Shown here piece by piece: positions 15,645 to 23,735 of a stretch of 33,899 nt of DNA (position 1 is its first letter; the number at the start of each line of letters is the position of its first letter). The notes beneath the pieces are model-generated. The model searched no databases. It saw only the letters and a list, made by a program, of their open reading frames with translations, and was not told the DNA's origin. Origin of the DNA: Burkholderiaceae bacterium. GTDB taxonomy: Bacteria > Pseudomonadota > Gammaproteobacteria > Burkholderiales > Burkholderiaceae_C. A program made the position numbers and the translations under genes. The DNA lies in NCBI GenBank assembly GCA_017853735.1, contig JAFMJA010000001.1, positions 1 to 33,899 on the forward strand, in the 5' to 3' direction.

Positions 15645-17824
15645 GTCCGCTTGAGACTGTGGTGCTTGAGCGGCAAGTCACGGATGCGCTTACCCGTGGC
15701 GGCAAAGATCGCGTTCAGCACTGCCGGCGCAGCCACCGCAATGGTGGGTTCGCCCACACCACCCCAAAAGCCACCCGATGACAAGACGGTGGTTTCGACT
15801 TTGGGCATTTCATGCAGGCGCATGACTGGATAGGTGTCAAAGTTCTTTTGCATCACCGCGCCATTGCTCACCGTGATTTCACCGTACAGCGCCGCCGACA
15901 GCCCGTAGACAAACGATCCCTCCACCTGGGCTTCGATCTGTTGGATATTGACCGCATGGCCCGGGTCGGTTGCCGCCACGATGCGATGGATCTTGAGCCA
16001 ACCATCGTTGCTGACTGACACCTCGGCACAGGCTGCCACATAGCTGCCAAAACCCATGGTCTGGGCCAGGCCGCGGAACACGCCTTTTGGGGCAGGTTTG
16101 TCCCAGCCCGCATTTTTCGCCACTGCATTCAGAACTGCGAGGTGCTGGGGGCTGTTGGCCATGAGCTTGCGGCGGAAGGCCAGAGGGTCCTGGCCGGCAG
16201 CATGAGCCAGTTCGTCGATGAAACATTCCATATAAATGGCGTTCTGGTTCAGGTTCACTCCTCGCCAGAAGCCGGCAGGCACATGCGGATTGCGCATGGC
16301 GTGGTCGATCAGCAGATTGGGAAAGTCATAGCCTAGAGCGCCTTCCCTGTTTCCGCTGGGTTCCAGCCCTTGGAAGACCACCGGGTCTTTGCCATTTTTG
16401 ATGACATGCGGAGCCACCGTCGCCAAAATGGACTGGCCAGAAATACGCATATGCATGGCACTGACATTGCCTTTTTCATCCAGCGCAGCTGAAAGTTTGC
16501 ATTGGGTCACCGGATGGAAAAAGCCATGGGTCATGTCTTCTTCCCGCGACCAGATCAGTTTGATGGGTATGCCGGGCAAGGCTTTGGCAATCAGCACTGC
16601 CTGGGTGACAAAGTCATTGCGCGCCCGTCGGCCAAAGCCTCCGCCCAGATAGAGCTGGTAAACATCGCACTTGGTGGCTGCAAGACCGGACGCCTCAACC
16701 GTAGCAGCCAGGGTGGCTTCGGCATTTTGGGTGGGTGCCCAGACCTCGCAACGCTCAGGCGTCCAACGCGCGGTGGCATTCATCGGTTCCAGCGGCGCAT
16801 GGCTGAGTAGTGGGTAGGAGTAGACCGCTTCAATCTTGCGGCTGGCCGAGGCCAGTACAGCAGGGGCGTCACCCTTGCTTGAGCCAACCACAGCCTCTTT
16901 GGCGTCGAGTCCAGCTTTGAGTATTTCCCGAATGCTATTGCTGGATACCTGGCTGTTGGGTCCCAAATCCCAATCGATCGGCAAGGCTTCCACGGCGGCT
17001 TTGGCACGCCACCAGGTATCGGCCACGACAGCCACTGCGCTCGTGCCAACCTGCACCACTTGCCGTACGCCAGGACGCCCTTCGACGGCTGCGGCGTTGA
17101 AGCTTTTGACCGTTCCCCCAAATACCGGGCAATCCCGGATGGCGGCATTGAGCAGGCCGGGCAACTTGAAGTCAACACCATAGTTTTGCGCGCCAGTGGT
17201 TTTTCCCGCTGTATCCAGGCGGGCCATGCGCTTGCCAATCAGTCGCCAGTTCTTTGGATCCTTCAGCACAATGCTGGCCGCCTCGGGCGGAGTGATCCGG
17301 GCCGCAGCCTCAGCCACCTTGCCATAGCTGGTTTTGCGTCCGCTGGCCTTGTGCGTGATGATGCTGTTGGCAGCCACACATTCAGCAGCTGGCACGCCCC
17401 AGGCCTCGGCCGCAGCTTGAACCAGCATCATGCGGGCGGCAGCGCCCCCCTTGCGCACATAGTCGTTGGATTCGCGGATGCCACGGCTACCGGTGGCATT
17501 GAAGTTGCCCCAGACCCGCTTGCGCGCCAGGCTTTGGCCAGGAGTCGGATGCTCAGTGCTGACCTTGGCCCAGTTGCATTCAAGTTCTTCGGCTACCATC
17601 TGGGCCAGGCCGGTGAGGGTACCTTGCCCCATTTCGGCCCTGGCAATCCTGATCACCACGCTATCGTCTGGCTTGACAACCACCCAGGCGTTGATTTCCG
17701 GTTTGGCTTCCTGTGCTTGGGCAAAGGGAACGTGAAAACTCAGTACCAGACTACCTGCAGCAGCACTGGCCGAAGCGATGAAGTTACGACGGGTGATGGC
17801 GGGATTCATGTTGCTCTTGCTCAT
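15641..17824 (-). CDS. Tat-exported molybdopterin-binding subunit (IorB-like Mo hydroxylase)
   Basis: 727-residue large subunit of a xanthine-oxidase-family enzyme. A twin-arginine signal (TRRNFIASAS, R12-R13, hydrophobic stretch after) directs it to the periplasm. Landmarks are ARAEMGQGTLTGLAQMVAEEL (split), LGGGFGRRARNDF, the GFWRGVN loop, and the carboxy-terminal GVGEPTIAVAAPAV with catalytic glutamate E692. It matches isoquinoline 1-oxidoreductase beta-type proteins in layout and length. It overlaps the iron-sulfur gene and soxX by 4 bp each, tying it tightly to the Sox proteins. Substrate unknown; it may act on a free (hetero)aromatic or aldehyde, or on a compound carried by SoxYZ. Confidence 0.93.
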   Translation of the reverse strand: MSKSNMNPAITRRNFIASASAAAGSLVLSFHVPFAQAQEAKPEINAWVVVKPDDSVVIRIARAEMGQGTLTGLAQMVAEELECNWAKVSTEHPTPGQSLARKRVWGNFNATGSRGIRESNDYVRKGGAAARMMLVQAAAEAWGVPAAECVAANSIITHKASGRKTSYGKVAEAAARITPPEAASIVLKDPKNWRLIGKRMARLDTAGKTTGAQNYGVDFKLPGLLNAAIRDCPVFGGTVKSFNAAAVEGRPGVRQVVQVGTSAVAVVADTWWRAKAAVEALPIDWDLGPNSQVSSNSIREILKAGLDAKEAVVGSSKGDAPAVLASASRKIEAVYSYPLLSHAPLEPMNATARWTPERCEVWAPTQNAEATLAATVEASGLAATKCDVYQLYLGGGFGRRARNDFVTQAVLIAKALPGIPIKLIWSREEDMTHGFFHPVTQCKLSAALDEKGNVSAMHMRISGQSILATVAPHVIKNGKDPVVFQGLEPSGNREGALGYDFPNLLIDHAMRNPHVPAGFWRGVNLNQNAIYMECFIDELAHAAGQDPLAFRRKLMANSPQHLAVLNAVAKNAGWDKPAPKGVFRGLAQTMGFGSYVAACAEVSVSNDGWLKIHRIVAATDPGHAVNIQQIEAQVEGSFVYGLSAALYGEITVSNGAVMQKNFDTYPVMRLHEMPKVETTVLSSGGFWGGVGEPTIAVAAPAVLNAIFAATGKRIRDLPLKHHSLKRT

Positions 17825-18324
17825 GTGGTGCTCCCGTCGGCGTGTTGAATGGCCAGGCCGGCAGCCTTGGTCTTGCCCCCGGATGCCGCCACCTTGATCG
17901 CTGCTCGGATGCGGTTGTAGGTACCGCAGCGGCAGATATTGGTCATGGCTGCATCGATATCCGCATCACTGGGATTGGGGCGAGTCTTGAGCAAGGCCGC
18001 CGCAGCCATGATCATGCCGCTTTGGCAGTATCCGCACTGTGGCACATCCAGTTTGACCCAGGCTTTCTGCACAGGGTGAGTGCCATTCTTGGACAAACCC
18101 TCAATCGTGATGATTTTTTCCCGGGTGGTGATCGAGTTCACTGGCCGCTGGCAGCTGCGGGTAGGCACGCCATCGATATGCACAGTGCAAGCCCCGCACT
18201 TTGAAATGCCACAACCGTATTTGGTACCGGTGAGTTCCAGCTGCTCGCGCAACACCCAGAGAAGCGGGGTATCTGGTTCAGCCTCGAACTCTCGAACCTG
18301 ACCATTGACGTTTAATTGCGCCAT
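17821..18324 (-). CDS. (2Fe-2S) small subunit (IorA-like) of the periplasmic Mo hydroxylase
   Basis: 167-residue iron-sulfur subunit with two [2Fe-2S] clusters: ligands C38, C43, C46, C58 and C97, C100, C131, C133. It has no signal peptide, as expected for a subunit carried out by its Tat-signal-bearing partner. The start is preceded by a GGAGA ribosome site (minus strand). It is the first gene of a six-gene operon and is separated from the amino acid transporter operon by 127 nt containing three inverted repeats. Confidence 0.93.
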   Translation of the reverse strand: MAQLNVNGQVREFEAEPDTPLLWVLREQLELTGTKYGCGISKCGACTVHIDGVPTRSCQRPVNSITTREKIITIEGLSKNGTHPVQKAWVKLDVPQCGYCQSGMIMAAAALLKTRPNPSDADIDAAMTNICRCGTYNRIRAAIKVAASGGKTKAAGLAIQHADGSTT

Positions 18325-18353
18325 AAAAAGTCTCCAAGGTTTGGAATTTCTGA

Positions 18354-18428
18354 CCTGTCAGGGACAGGCTCTACTTCACTTTGTAACTGAAGTGTTTTCA
18401 CAGATTTTTGGCATGGATTCAAATCCAT
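18354..18428 (-). promoter_or_regulatory. Cluster of three inverted repeats upstream of the Mo hydroxylase-sox operon
   Basis: The 127-nt gap upstream of the operon contains CCTGTC-AGG-GACAGG (18354-18368), ACTTCA-9 nt-TGAAGT (18373-18393) and ATGGATT-CA-AATCCAT (18413-18428). They may be regulator binding sites for the operon, or hairpins ending the upstream aap transcript; none is followed by a T-tract in the minus-strand direction, which favours operator or promoter roles for some of them. No regulator gene lies next to the operon. Confidence 0.45.
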
Positions 18429-18451
18429 ATGACGCCAAGGCCTTTGGCAAG

Positions 18452-19204
18452 TCAGTGTCCCAGAATTTTGGAGAGAAAGTCGCGGCTTCTAGGGCTTTGC
18501 GGATTGGAGAAGAACTCCTGCGGAGTAGCCTGTTCGACGATCTGGCCTTCGTCCATGAATATGACGCGGTCGGCCACAGCCTTGGCAAAGCCCATTTCAT
18601 GGGTGACACACAGCATGGTGATGCCCTGCGCAGCCAGCTCTGTCATCACATCCAGCACTTCCTTGATCATTTCGGGGTCAAGCGCCGAGGTCGGTTCATC
18701 GAACAACATGATCTTGGGCTTTAGGCACAGGGCCCGGGCGATCGCCACGCGTTGCTGCTGCCCACCGGAGAGTTGTAGCGGGTATTTAAGTGCCTGTTCG
18801 GCGATCTTGACCCGCTCCAGCTGCTGCATGGCGTTTTGCTCAGCTTCCTTTTTGGGAATTTTTCCAGACCAGATCGGCGAGAGTGTCAGGTTGTCCAGCA
18901 CGGTCAAGTGGGGGAACAGATTGAACTGCTGGAACACCATGCCCACTTCCTTGCGTACCGCATCCGTTGCCTTGATGTCGTCACTCAGTTCGATACCGTC
19001 AACAACAAGCCGTCCTTCCTGGTGCTCCTCCAGCCGGTTGATGCAGCGTATAAGGGTGGATTTTCCAGAGCCCGAGGGGCCGCAGATCACAATGCGCTCA
19101 CCGCGGGCCACAGAAAGATCGATGTCGCGCAACACATGAAAATTGTTGCCATACCACTTGTTGACTTTGTCAAAGATGATGATCGGATCAGACATGGTAT
19201 TCAT
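18452..19204 (-). CDS. aapP: General L-amino acid ABC transporter ATP-binding protein
   Basis: 250-residue ATPase of the polar amino acid family, very close to AapP/GlnQ. Walker A GPSGSGKST, Q-loop VFQQFNLFPHLTVLDN, signature LSGGQQQRVAIARAL, Walker B MLFDEPTSALD and H-loop THEM are present. The start is ATG at 19204 (ATG at 19195 is an alternative), 3 nt after the aapM stop. It is the last gene of aapJQMP, driving uptake of a broad range of L-amino acids. Confidence 0.94.
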   Translation of the reverse strand: MNTMSDPIIIFDKVNKWYGNNFHVLRDIDLSVARGERIVICGPSGSGKSTLIRCINRLEEHQEGRLVVDGIELSDDIKATDAVRKEVGMVFQQFNLFPHLTVLDNLTLSPIWSGKIPKKEAEQNAMQQLERVKIAEQALKYPLQLSGGQQQRVAIARALCLKPKIMLFDEPTSALDPEMIKEVLDVMTELAAQGITMLCVTHEMGFAKAVADRVIFMDEGQIVEQATPQEFFSNPQSPRSRDFLSKILGH

Positions 19205-19207
19205 ATT

Positions 19208-20317
19208 TCATCGCGCCTTGCCCTTGTTGACCTGTTGCTCCACCCACAGGCTGTAGCGTGACATGGCGTAGCAAAAGGCGAAGTAAATCAGGGCAATGAA
19301 AAAGTAGCCCTCAATCTTGTATGGGCGCCAGTCGGCGTCGGAATTCAGCCCCAGGCTGAGAGAGCCGGTGAGTTCATACAGACTCACAATCGTCACCAGT
19401 GAGGTGTCCTTGAAAATGGAGATGAAGTTATTCATCAGCCCAGGCACCACGGTCGCCAAGGCTTGCGGCAGCACGATCAGTCGCTGGGTCTGCCAGTACG
19501 ATAGCCCCAGGGAGGCCGCGGCTTCCACCTGACCCCGCGGGATGGCTTGCAGGCCTCCGCGGATCACTTCAGCCATATAGGCCGCGGCAAACAGCGTGAT
19601 GCCAGCTACCACCCGGACCAGGACATCGATATTGAGGCCAGGTGGCATAAACAGGGGAAACAGGAAAGAGGCCATGAACAAGACCGAAATCAAAGGCACA
19701 CCGCGCACCAGTTCCACATAGAGGGTGCACAGACTGCGAATGGCTGGCAGACCCGAGCGCCTGCCCAAAGCCACCGCCAGAGCCAGCGGAAAGGCCAGGG
19801 CGATCGAAAGGGTTGCCAGCAGGATGGTCAGGGGCAGGCCGCCCCAGCGGTCAGACTCCACTTTGCTCAGGCCAGCCAAATCACCGTACATCAAGGCAAA
19901 GAAACTGGCCAGCACCAACAGCCAGGCAAGAGCGAGTGCGGGCCGCCAGCAGGCACGGATGCAGCTGGCTACCAGCAGGGATACCATCAGCAGGGTGGCC
20001 ACCAGCGGGCGCCATTGTTCCTCGAAGGGATAGCGACCAAACAGGATGATGCGGTACTTTTCAGCGACCACACTCCAGCAGGCGCCGACGCCCTCAGCCC
20101 TGCAGTCGTCGGCATCGCTCAGCCAGCGTGCCCGCAGCACGGCCCAGTCCATCAATTGCGGTAAGTAATAAGCAAGAAGAGTACCTACCAGGAGGGTCGC
20201 CAGGCTGGTTTTCCAGTCGCTAAACAACTTGGAGCGCAGCCACCCTAATGGGCCAGCGCTTCGTGTCGGGGCGGGTCGTGCCAGTATGGGCTCGAAGATG
20301 CGGGCGCTCATGGTCAT
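19208..20317 (-). CDS. aapM: General L-amino acid ABC transporter permease AapM
   Basis: 369-residue inner-membrane permease. The HisM/GlnP-type carboxy-terminal half contains LVRGVPLISVLFMASF, AAYMAEVIRGGLQAIPRGQVEAAASLGLSYWQ (split over the EAA loop) and FKDTSLVTIV. The long amino-terminal part before it, with WPVL-like helices and an insertion around DADDCRAEGVGACW, is typical of AapM. The ATG at 20317 overlaps the aapQ stop by 4 bp. The same frame stays open upstream to 20965 inside aapQ, but that part shows no family similarity and is rejected. Confidence 0.93.
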   Translation of the reverse strand: MTMSARIFEPILARPAPTRSAGPLGWLRSKLFSDWKTSLATLLVGTLLAYYLPQLMDWAVLRARWLSDADDCRAEGVGACWSVVAEKYRIILFGRYPFEEQWRPLVATLLMVSLLVASCIRACWRPALALAWLLVLASFFALMYGDLAGLSKVESDRWGGLPLTILLATLSIALAFPLALAVALGRRSGLPAIRSLCTLYVELVRGVPLISVLFMASFLFPLFMPPGLNIDVLVRVVAGITLFAAAYMAEVIRGGLQAIPRGQVEAAASLGLSYWQTQRLIVLPQALATVVPGLMNNFISIFKDTSLVTIVSLYELTGSLSLGLNSDADWRPYKIEGYFFIALIYFAFCYAMSRYSLWVEQQVNKGKAR

Positions 20318-21324
20318 CGCTCCAGAATCGCCGCCCTGGCGTTGTACCAGTTCATCAGCAAGGAGGTGCCCAGCGATGTACACAGGTAGATCAACATGAT
20401 GATCGAAATGCATTCGACCGCGCGGCCGCTCTGGTTGATCGAGGTATTGGCAATCGACACCACATCTGGATAGCCGATGGCCACCGCCAGGGAGGAGTTC
20501 TTGGTCAGGTTCAGGTACTGGTTGGTCATGGGTGGAATGATCACCCGCAAGGCCTGGGGCAACTGAATCAGGCGCATGGCCTGGGCGCGCGACAGACCCA
20601 ATGAGGCGGCAGCCTCGGTCTGACCACGCGGGACGGACTGAATACCAGCGCGCACCACCTCGGCCACAAAAGCGGCGGTGTAGATGGTCAATCCGATCAG
20701 AAGCGCCAAAAACTCTGGGGTGAGCGCACCGCCCTGTTCGACCGCAAATTCTCCTTGACGAGGCAGGTCCAGCACCCAACCACTGGCGCTGGCCACGGGT
20801 GCCGGAAAACTCAGTCCACCCTTGCTCAGGAAAACAGGTCCTAGCCAGGTGTCCACACGCCAGGCAGCATCGGCTGCTGGCAAAATTTCTGTGAACAACA
20901 GGTACCACATGAGCAATTGCAACAAGACCGGCACATTGCGGAAAAACTCCACATAAGCGCCGCACAAGCCGCTCAGCAGGGCATTGCGTGACAGCCGGCC
21001 TATCCCGATCAGCGTGCCGATCAGGGTGGTCAGAATGATGCCCAGTACCGCCACACGCAGGGTATTGGTCAGCCCAACCAGGAAAGCGCGCCAGTAGGGC
21101 TGTGAGGAATCGTAGTCCAGCAGGCCCTCGCCAATATCAAAACCAGCGGTTTGAAAAAGAAAGTCGAATCCGCTTTGAATGCCCCGTACCGCCATATTGC
21201 GGGCGGTATTGTGGGCAAGAAACCAGATGAGCAGACCGATCAGCGCCAGCAGCAGCAACTGGTAGATCAGGTTGCGCGCCGACCGGCTGCGCAAAGTCCA
21301 GCGCCGTTTGGGTGGTGTTCGCAT
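20314..21324 (-). CDS. aapQ: General L-amino acid ABC transporter permease AapQ
   Basis: 336-residue permease of the AapJQMP system. Landmarks are NTARNMAVRGIQSGFDFL, the ABC permease block VEFFRNVPVLLQLLMWY, a large periplasmic loop between the early and late helices, the EAA loop VRAGIQSVPRGQTEAA and LTKNSSLAVAIGYPDVV. It is shorter than some alpha-proteobacterial AapQ proteins (about 400 residues), mainly in the central loop. The start lies 47 nt after aapJ and is preceded by a hairpin. Confidence 0.93.
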   Translation of the reverse strand: MRTPPKRRWTLRSRSARNLIYQLLLLALIGLLIWFLAHNTARNMAVRGIQSGFDFLFQTAGFDIGEGLLDYDSSQPYWRAFLVGLTNTLRVAVLGIILTTLIGTLIGIGRLSRNALLSGLCGAYVEFFRNVPVLLQLLMWYLLFTEILPAADAAWRVDTWLGPVFLSKGGLSFPAPVASASGWVLDLPRQGEFAVEQGGALTPEFLALLIGLTIYTAAFVAEVVRAGIQSVPRGQTEAAASLGLSRAQAMRLIQLPQALRVIIPPMTNQYLNLTKNSSLAVAIGYPDVVSIANTSINQSGRAVECISIIMLIYLCTSLGTSLLMNWYNARAAILER

Positions 21325-21336
21325 GGTGATGCTGCG

Positions 21337-21365
21337 GCACCCCGGCGCAGGCTATGGCCGGGTGC
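21337..21365 (-). other. Intercistronic hairpin between aapJ and aapQ
   Basis: GCAC(C)CCGGC at 21337-21346 pairs with GCCGGGTGC at 21357-21365 (9 bp with one bulged C, 10-nt loop), directly after the receptor gene stop on the minus strand. No T-tract follows. It likely stabilises the receptor mRNA 3' end or partly blocks read-through, like the stem-loop after the other receptor gene at 584-618. Confidence 0.5.
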
Positions 21366-21371
21366 GAACAA

Positions 21372-22394
21372 TCAACGAATTGGGATCGGGTAAATCAGGC
21401 CACCCTTGTTCCACAGGTTGTTGGATCCACGAGGGAGTTGGATCGGGGTTTTGGGGCCCACATTGCGTTCGAAAATTTCGCCATAGTTACCGCTGGTCTT
21501 GATAGCACGGGCCAACCACTCCTTGTCCAGGCCTAGCAATTTGCCGGTATCCTCGCTCACCCCAAGCATGCGCTTGACCACAGGGTCATCGCTGCTTTTC
21601 ATCTGGTCCACATTAGCCTGGGTGACGCCGTATTCCTCGGCCTCCTGCAAGCCATAGACCACCCACTTGACAATGGCCAGCCATTCATCATCGCCACGAC
21701 GCACCATGGGGCCCAGGGGTTCCTTGGAGATCAGCTCTGGCAGGATGATATGGTCAGCCGGATTTTTAGCTTCCTTGTTGCGGGTCGAGGCCAAACCGGA
21801 GGCGTCGGTGGTGTAGGCCACACAACGTCCAGAAAAATAGGCGCCAGTGGCAGCTTCCAGTTTTTCAAACACGACAGGCTTGATATTGAGCTTGTTGGCA
21901 CGCGAGAAATCGGTCAGGTTTTTCTCGGTGGTGGTTCCTGCCTGGACGCAGACAGTCTGACCTTTGAGTTGCTTGGCGCTTTTGATCTTGCTCTTGACCG
22001 GCACAATAAAGCCCTGTCCGTCGTAGTAGGTGACGGCTGTCATATGCAGGCCCAGCGATGCATCGCGAGTCATCGTGAAAGTGGTGTTGCGCGACAGCAT
22101 GTCGATCTCGCCCGACTGCAGGGCGGTGAAGCGTTGTTGGGCATTGAGTGGCACATATTTCACTTTATCTCCGCTGCCAAGCATGGCAGCGGCCACAGCG
22201 CGGCAGGTGTCCACATCCATACCCGACCACTTGCCACTGGAGTCGGCTGCTGAAAAACCAGCCAGCCCGGTGTTTACGCCGCAGATGACCTGATCGCGCT
22301 GCTTGATGGCGTCGATGGTTTTGCCGGCCTGGGCGGGCAAGCTCAGCACAGCGGCGACAGACAGGGCGGTCAACGTTAAGTAATTGAATTTCAT
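21372..22394 (-). CDS. aapJ: General L-amino acid ABC transporter substrate-binding protein
   Basis: 340-residue periplasmic receptor with a Sec signal peptide (MKFNYLTLTALSVAAVLSL, cleavage near AQA-G). Family segments include DQVICGVNTGLAGFS, GMDVDTCRAVAAAMLG, the LSRNTTFTMTRDAS loop, and GQTVCVQAGTTTEKNL. The long insertion typical of AapJ/BztA is present. The ATG at 22394 is preceded by a strong AGGAG site; an upstream in-frame start at 22442 would spoil the signal peptide. The 281 nt upstream, shared with the divergent monooxygenase gene, holds no other recognisable gene and probably the promoters of both. Confidence 0.94.
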   Translation of the reverse strand: MKFNYLTLTALSVAAVLSLPAQAGKTIDAIKQRDQVICGVNTGLAGFSAADSSGKWSGMDVDTCRAVAAAMLGSGDKVKYVPLNAQQRFTALQSGEIDMLSRNTTFTMTRDASLGLHMTAVTYYDGQGFIVPVKSKIKSAKQLKGQTVCVQAGTTTEKNLTDFSRANKLNIKPVVFEKLEAATGAYFSGRCVAYTTDASGLASTRNKEAKNPADHIILPELISKEPLGPMVRRGDDEWLAIVKWVVYGLQEAEEYGVTQANVDQMKSSDDPVVKRMLGVSEDTGKLLGLDKEWLARAIKTSGNYGEIFERNVGPKTPIQLPRGSNNLWNKGGLIYPIPIR

Positions 22395-22675
22395 GGAAAG
22401 CTCCTGGGGGATTGATTTTGTAGGAGCAATGGTAACTTGCATGAAGCAGACTGTGGCGATAATCCCCTACGAAGCTTAAGAAAATCAGGGTTAACGCTGA
22501 GAAGCAGGATGGGGCTGCCCAGTGCCACCCCCGGTGTGCCGGATGCCAAGGCCAGTATTTGCCAGAAAAGGCAACAGAAGAGGAAACAGAAGAGGCAAAG
22601 GCTTCCCGGGCATGCAAGGACTCAAGGCACAATCAGCCTAGTTGGACGGTCCCTGTCCAAGCCCTTCTTTCGATC

Positions 22676-23677
22676 ATGCTTAAACTTTCTGTTCTTGACC
22701 AATCGGTGAGCGTGGCTGGCCGTGATCCAGCGATGGCGATTCAAGCCACCCTCGAACTCGCTGTTCGATGCGAGGCCTTGGGCTATCACCGTTTTTGGGT
22801 CAGCGAGCACCACAGCCATCCCACCATTGTGGGCAGTGCTCCCGAAATCCTGATGGCTGCTGTGGCCGCACGCACGCGCCGTATCCGCATCGGCAGTGCC
22901 GGGGTCATGTTGCCCCACTACTCGGCGCTGAAAGTGGCCGAACAGTTTCGTGTGCTGGAAGCCCTGGCTCCTGGTCGTATCGATCTTGGGGTTGGGCGTG
23001 CGCCGGGCAGTGATGGACGCACCGCGCAAGTGCTCAATCCGGATCTGCGCGCTTCGGAGCGGTTTCCAGTGCAGGTCCAGGAACTGCAGGCCTGGGTGAA
23101 CGGTCAGGACCTGCCCGCCGGGCATCCGGGTCACGGCATCTGGGCCTGCCCGGCCGGACCCAGTTCGCCGGATTTATGGATGCTGGGAAGTTCCGACTAT
23201 GGTGCGCAACTGGCAGCCCATCTTGGGCTGCCCTATGCCTTTGCCTGGTTCATCACGGAAGGTCAGGGTGCACCAGAGGCGCTGCAACTGTATCGGCAAC
23301 TCTACCGTCCGAGTGCCCTGCACCCTGAGCCCCAGGCGGTGCTGTGCGTATGGGCGCTCGCTGCCGATACCAGCGAGCAAGCCTGGTACCAGTTTGAAAG
23401 CCGGGCGCGCTGGCGGATCGACCGTAACATCGGCCGGCTCGGTCCATTGTTGCCGCCCGGTCTTGCCCAACGGGATTACAGCCCGGCTGAGCAGCAGCAT
23501 CTTGAAAAATTGCGTGCTCGTGCGTTGGTGGGCAGTGGTCCGGAAGTAGCGCAAAAGCTGCGCGATCTGGCTCAAACCTATGGCGTGGACGAACTGGTTT
23601 TGATCACCTGGGCCAGCGAACCCGAAGTGCAACGCCGCTCCTACGAAATCCTAGCGCGCGAATTTGCCCTGACCTGA
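22676..23677 (+). CDS. Luciferase-like (LLM class) flavin-dependent monooxygenase
   Basis: 333-residue protein of the bacterial luciferase-like TIM-barrel family, MsnO8/YhbW subgroup. Clear signatures are LSVLDQSVSV at the start, YHRFWVSEHHSHPTIVGSAPEI, RIRIGSAGVMLPHYSALKVAEQFRVLEAL (split), and the GRIDLGVGRAPGSD motif. It probably uses FMNH2 and oxygen; the substrate is unknown. The ATG at 22676 matches the family start; frames upstream to 22559 are rejected. The next gene, a core methionine synthase, starts 58 nt downstream on the same strand. Confidence 0.9.
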   Translation: MLKLSVLDQSVSVAGRDPAMAIQATLELAVRCEALGYHRFWVSEHHSHPTIVGSAPEILMAAVAARTRRIRIGSAGVMLPHYSALKVAEQFRVLEALAPGRIDLGVGRAPGSDGRTAQVLNPDLRASERFPVQVQELQAWVNGQDLPAGHPGHGIWACPAGPSSPDLWMLGSSDYGAQLAAHLGLPYAFAWFITEGQGAPEALQLYRQLYRPSALHPEPQAVLCVWALAADTSEQAWYQFESRARWRIDRNIGRLGPLLPPGLAQRDYSPAEQQHLEKLRARALVGSGPEVAQKLRDLAQTYGVDELVLITWASEPEVQRRSYEILAREFALT

Positions 23678-23735
23678 GCACCACCTTAGACAATAGATTG
23701 CCTGACCGACAACCCAAAACATTCGAGGAAAGTAC

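Noticed and set aside
17060..17848. 262-codon plus-strand open frame opposite the Tat-exported Mo subunit
   Set aside because: Antisense shadow of a well-supported gene; no motif, low-complexity composition typical of high-GC reverse frames.
13578..18324. Ordinary thiosulfate-oxidation (complete Sox) cluster
   Set aside because: soxB, soxC and soxD are absent from the window, SoxY lacks the GGCGG end and the first two genes encode a xanthine-oxidase-family enzyme instead.
20318..20965. Amino-terminal extension of the aapM frame to a 585-residue open frame
   Set aside because: It overlaps aapQ in another frame, lacks permease-like sequence, and the ATGA overlap at 20314-20317 gives a proper start.
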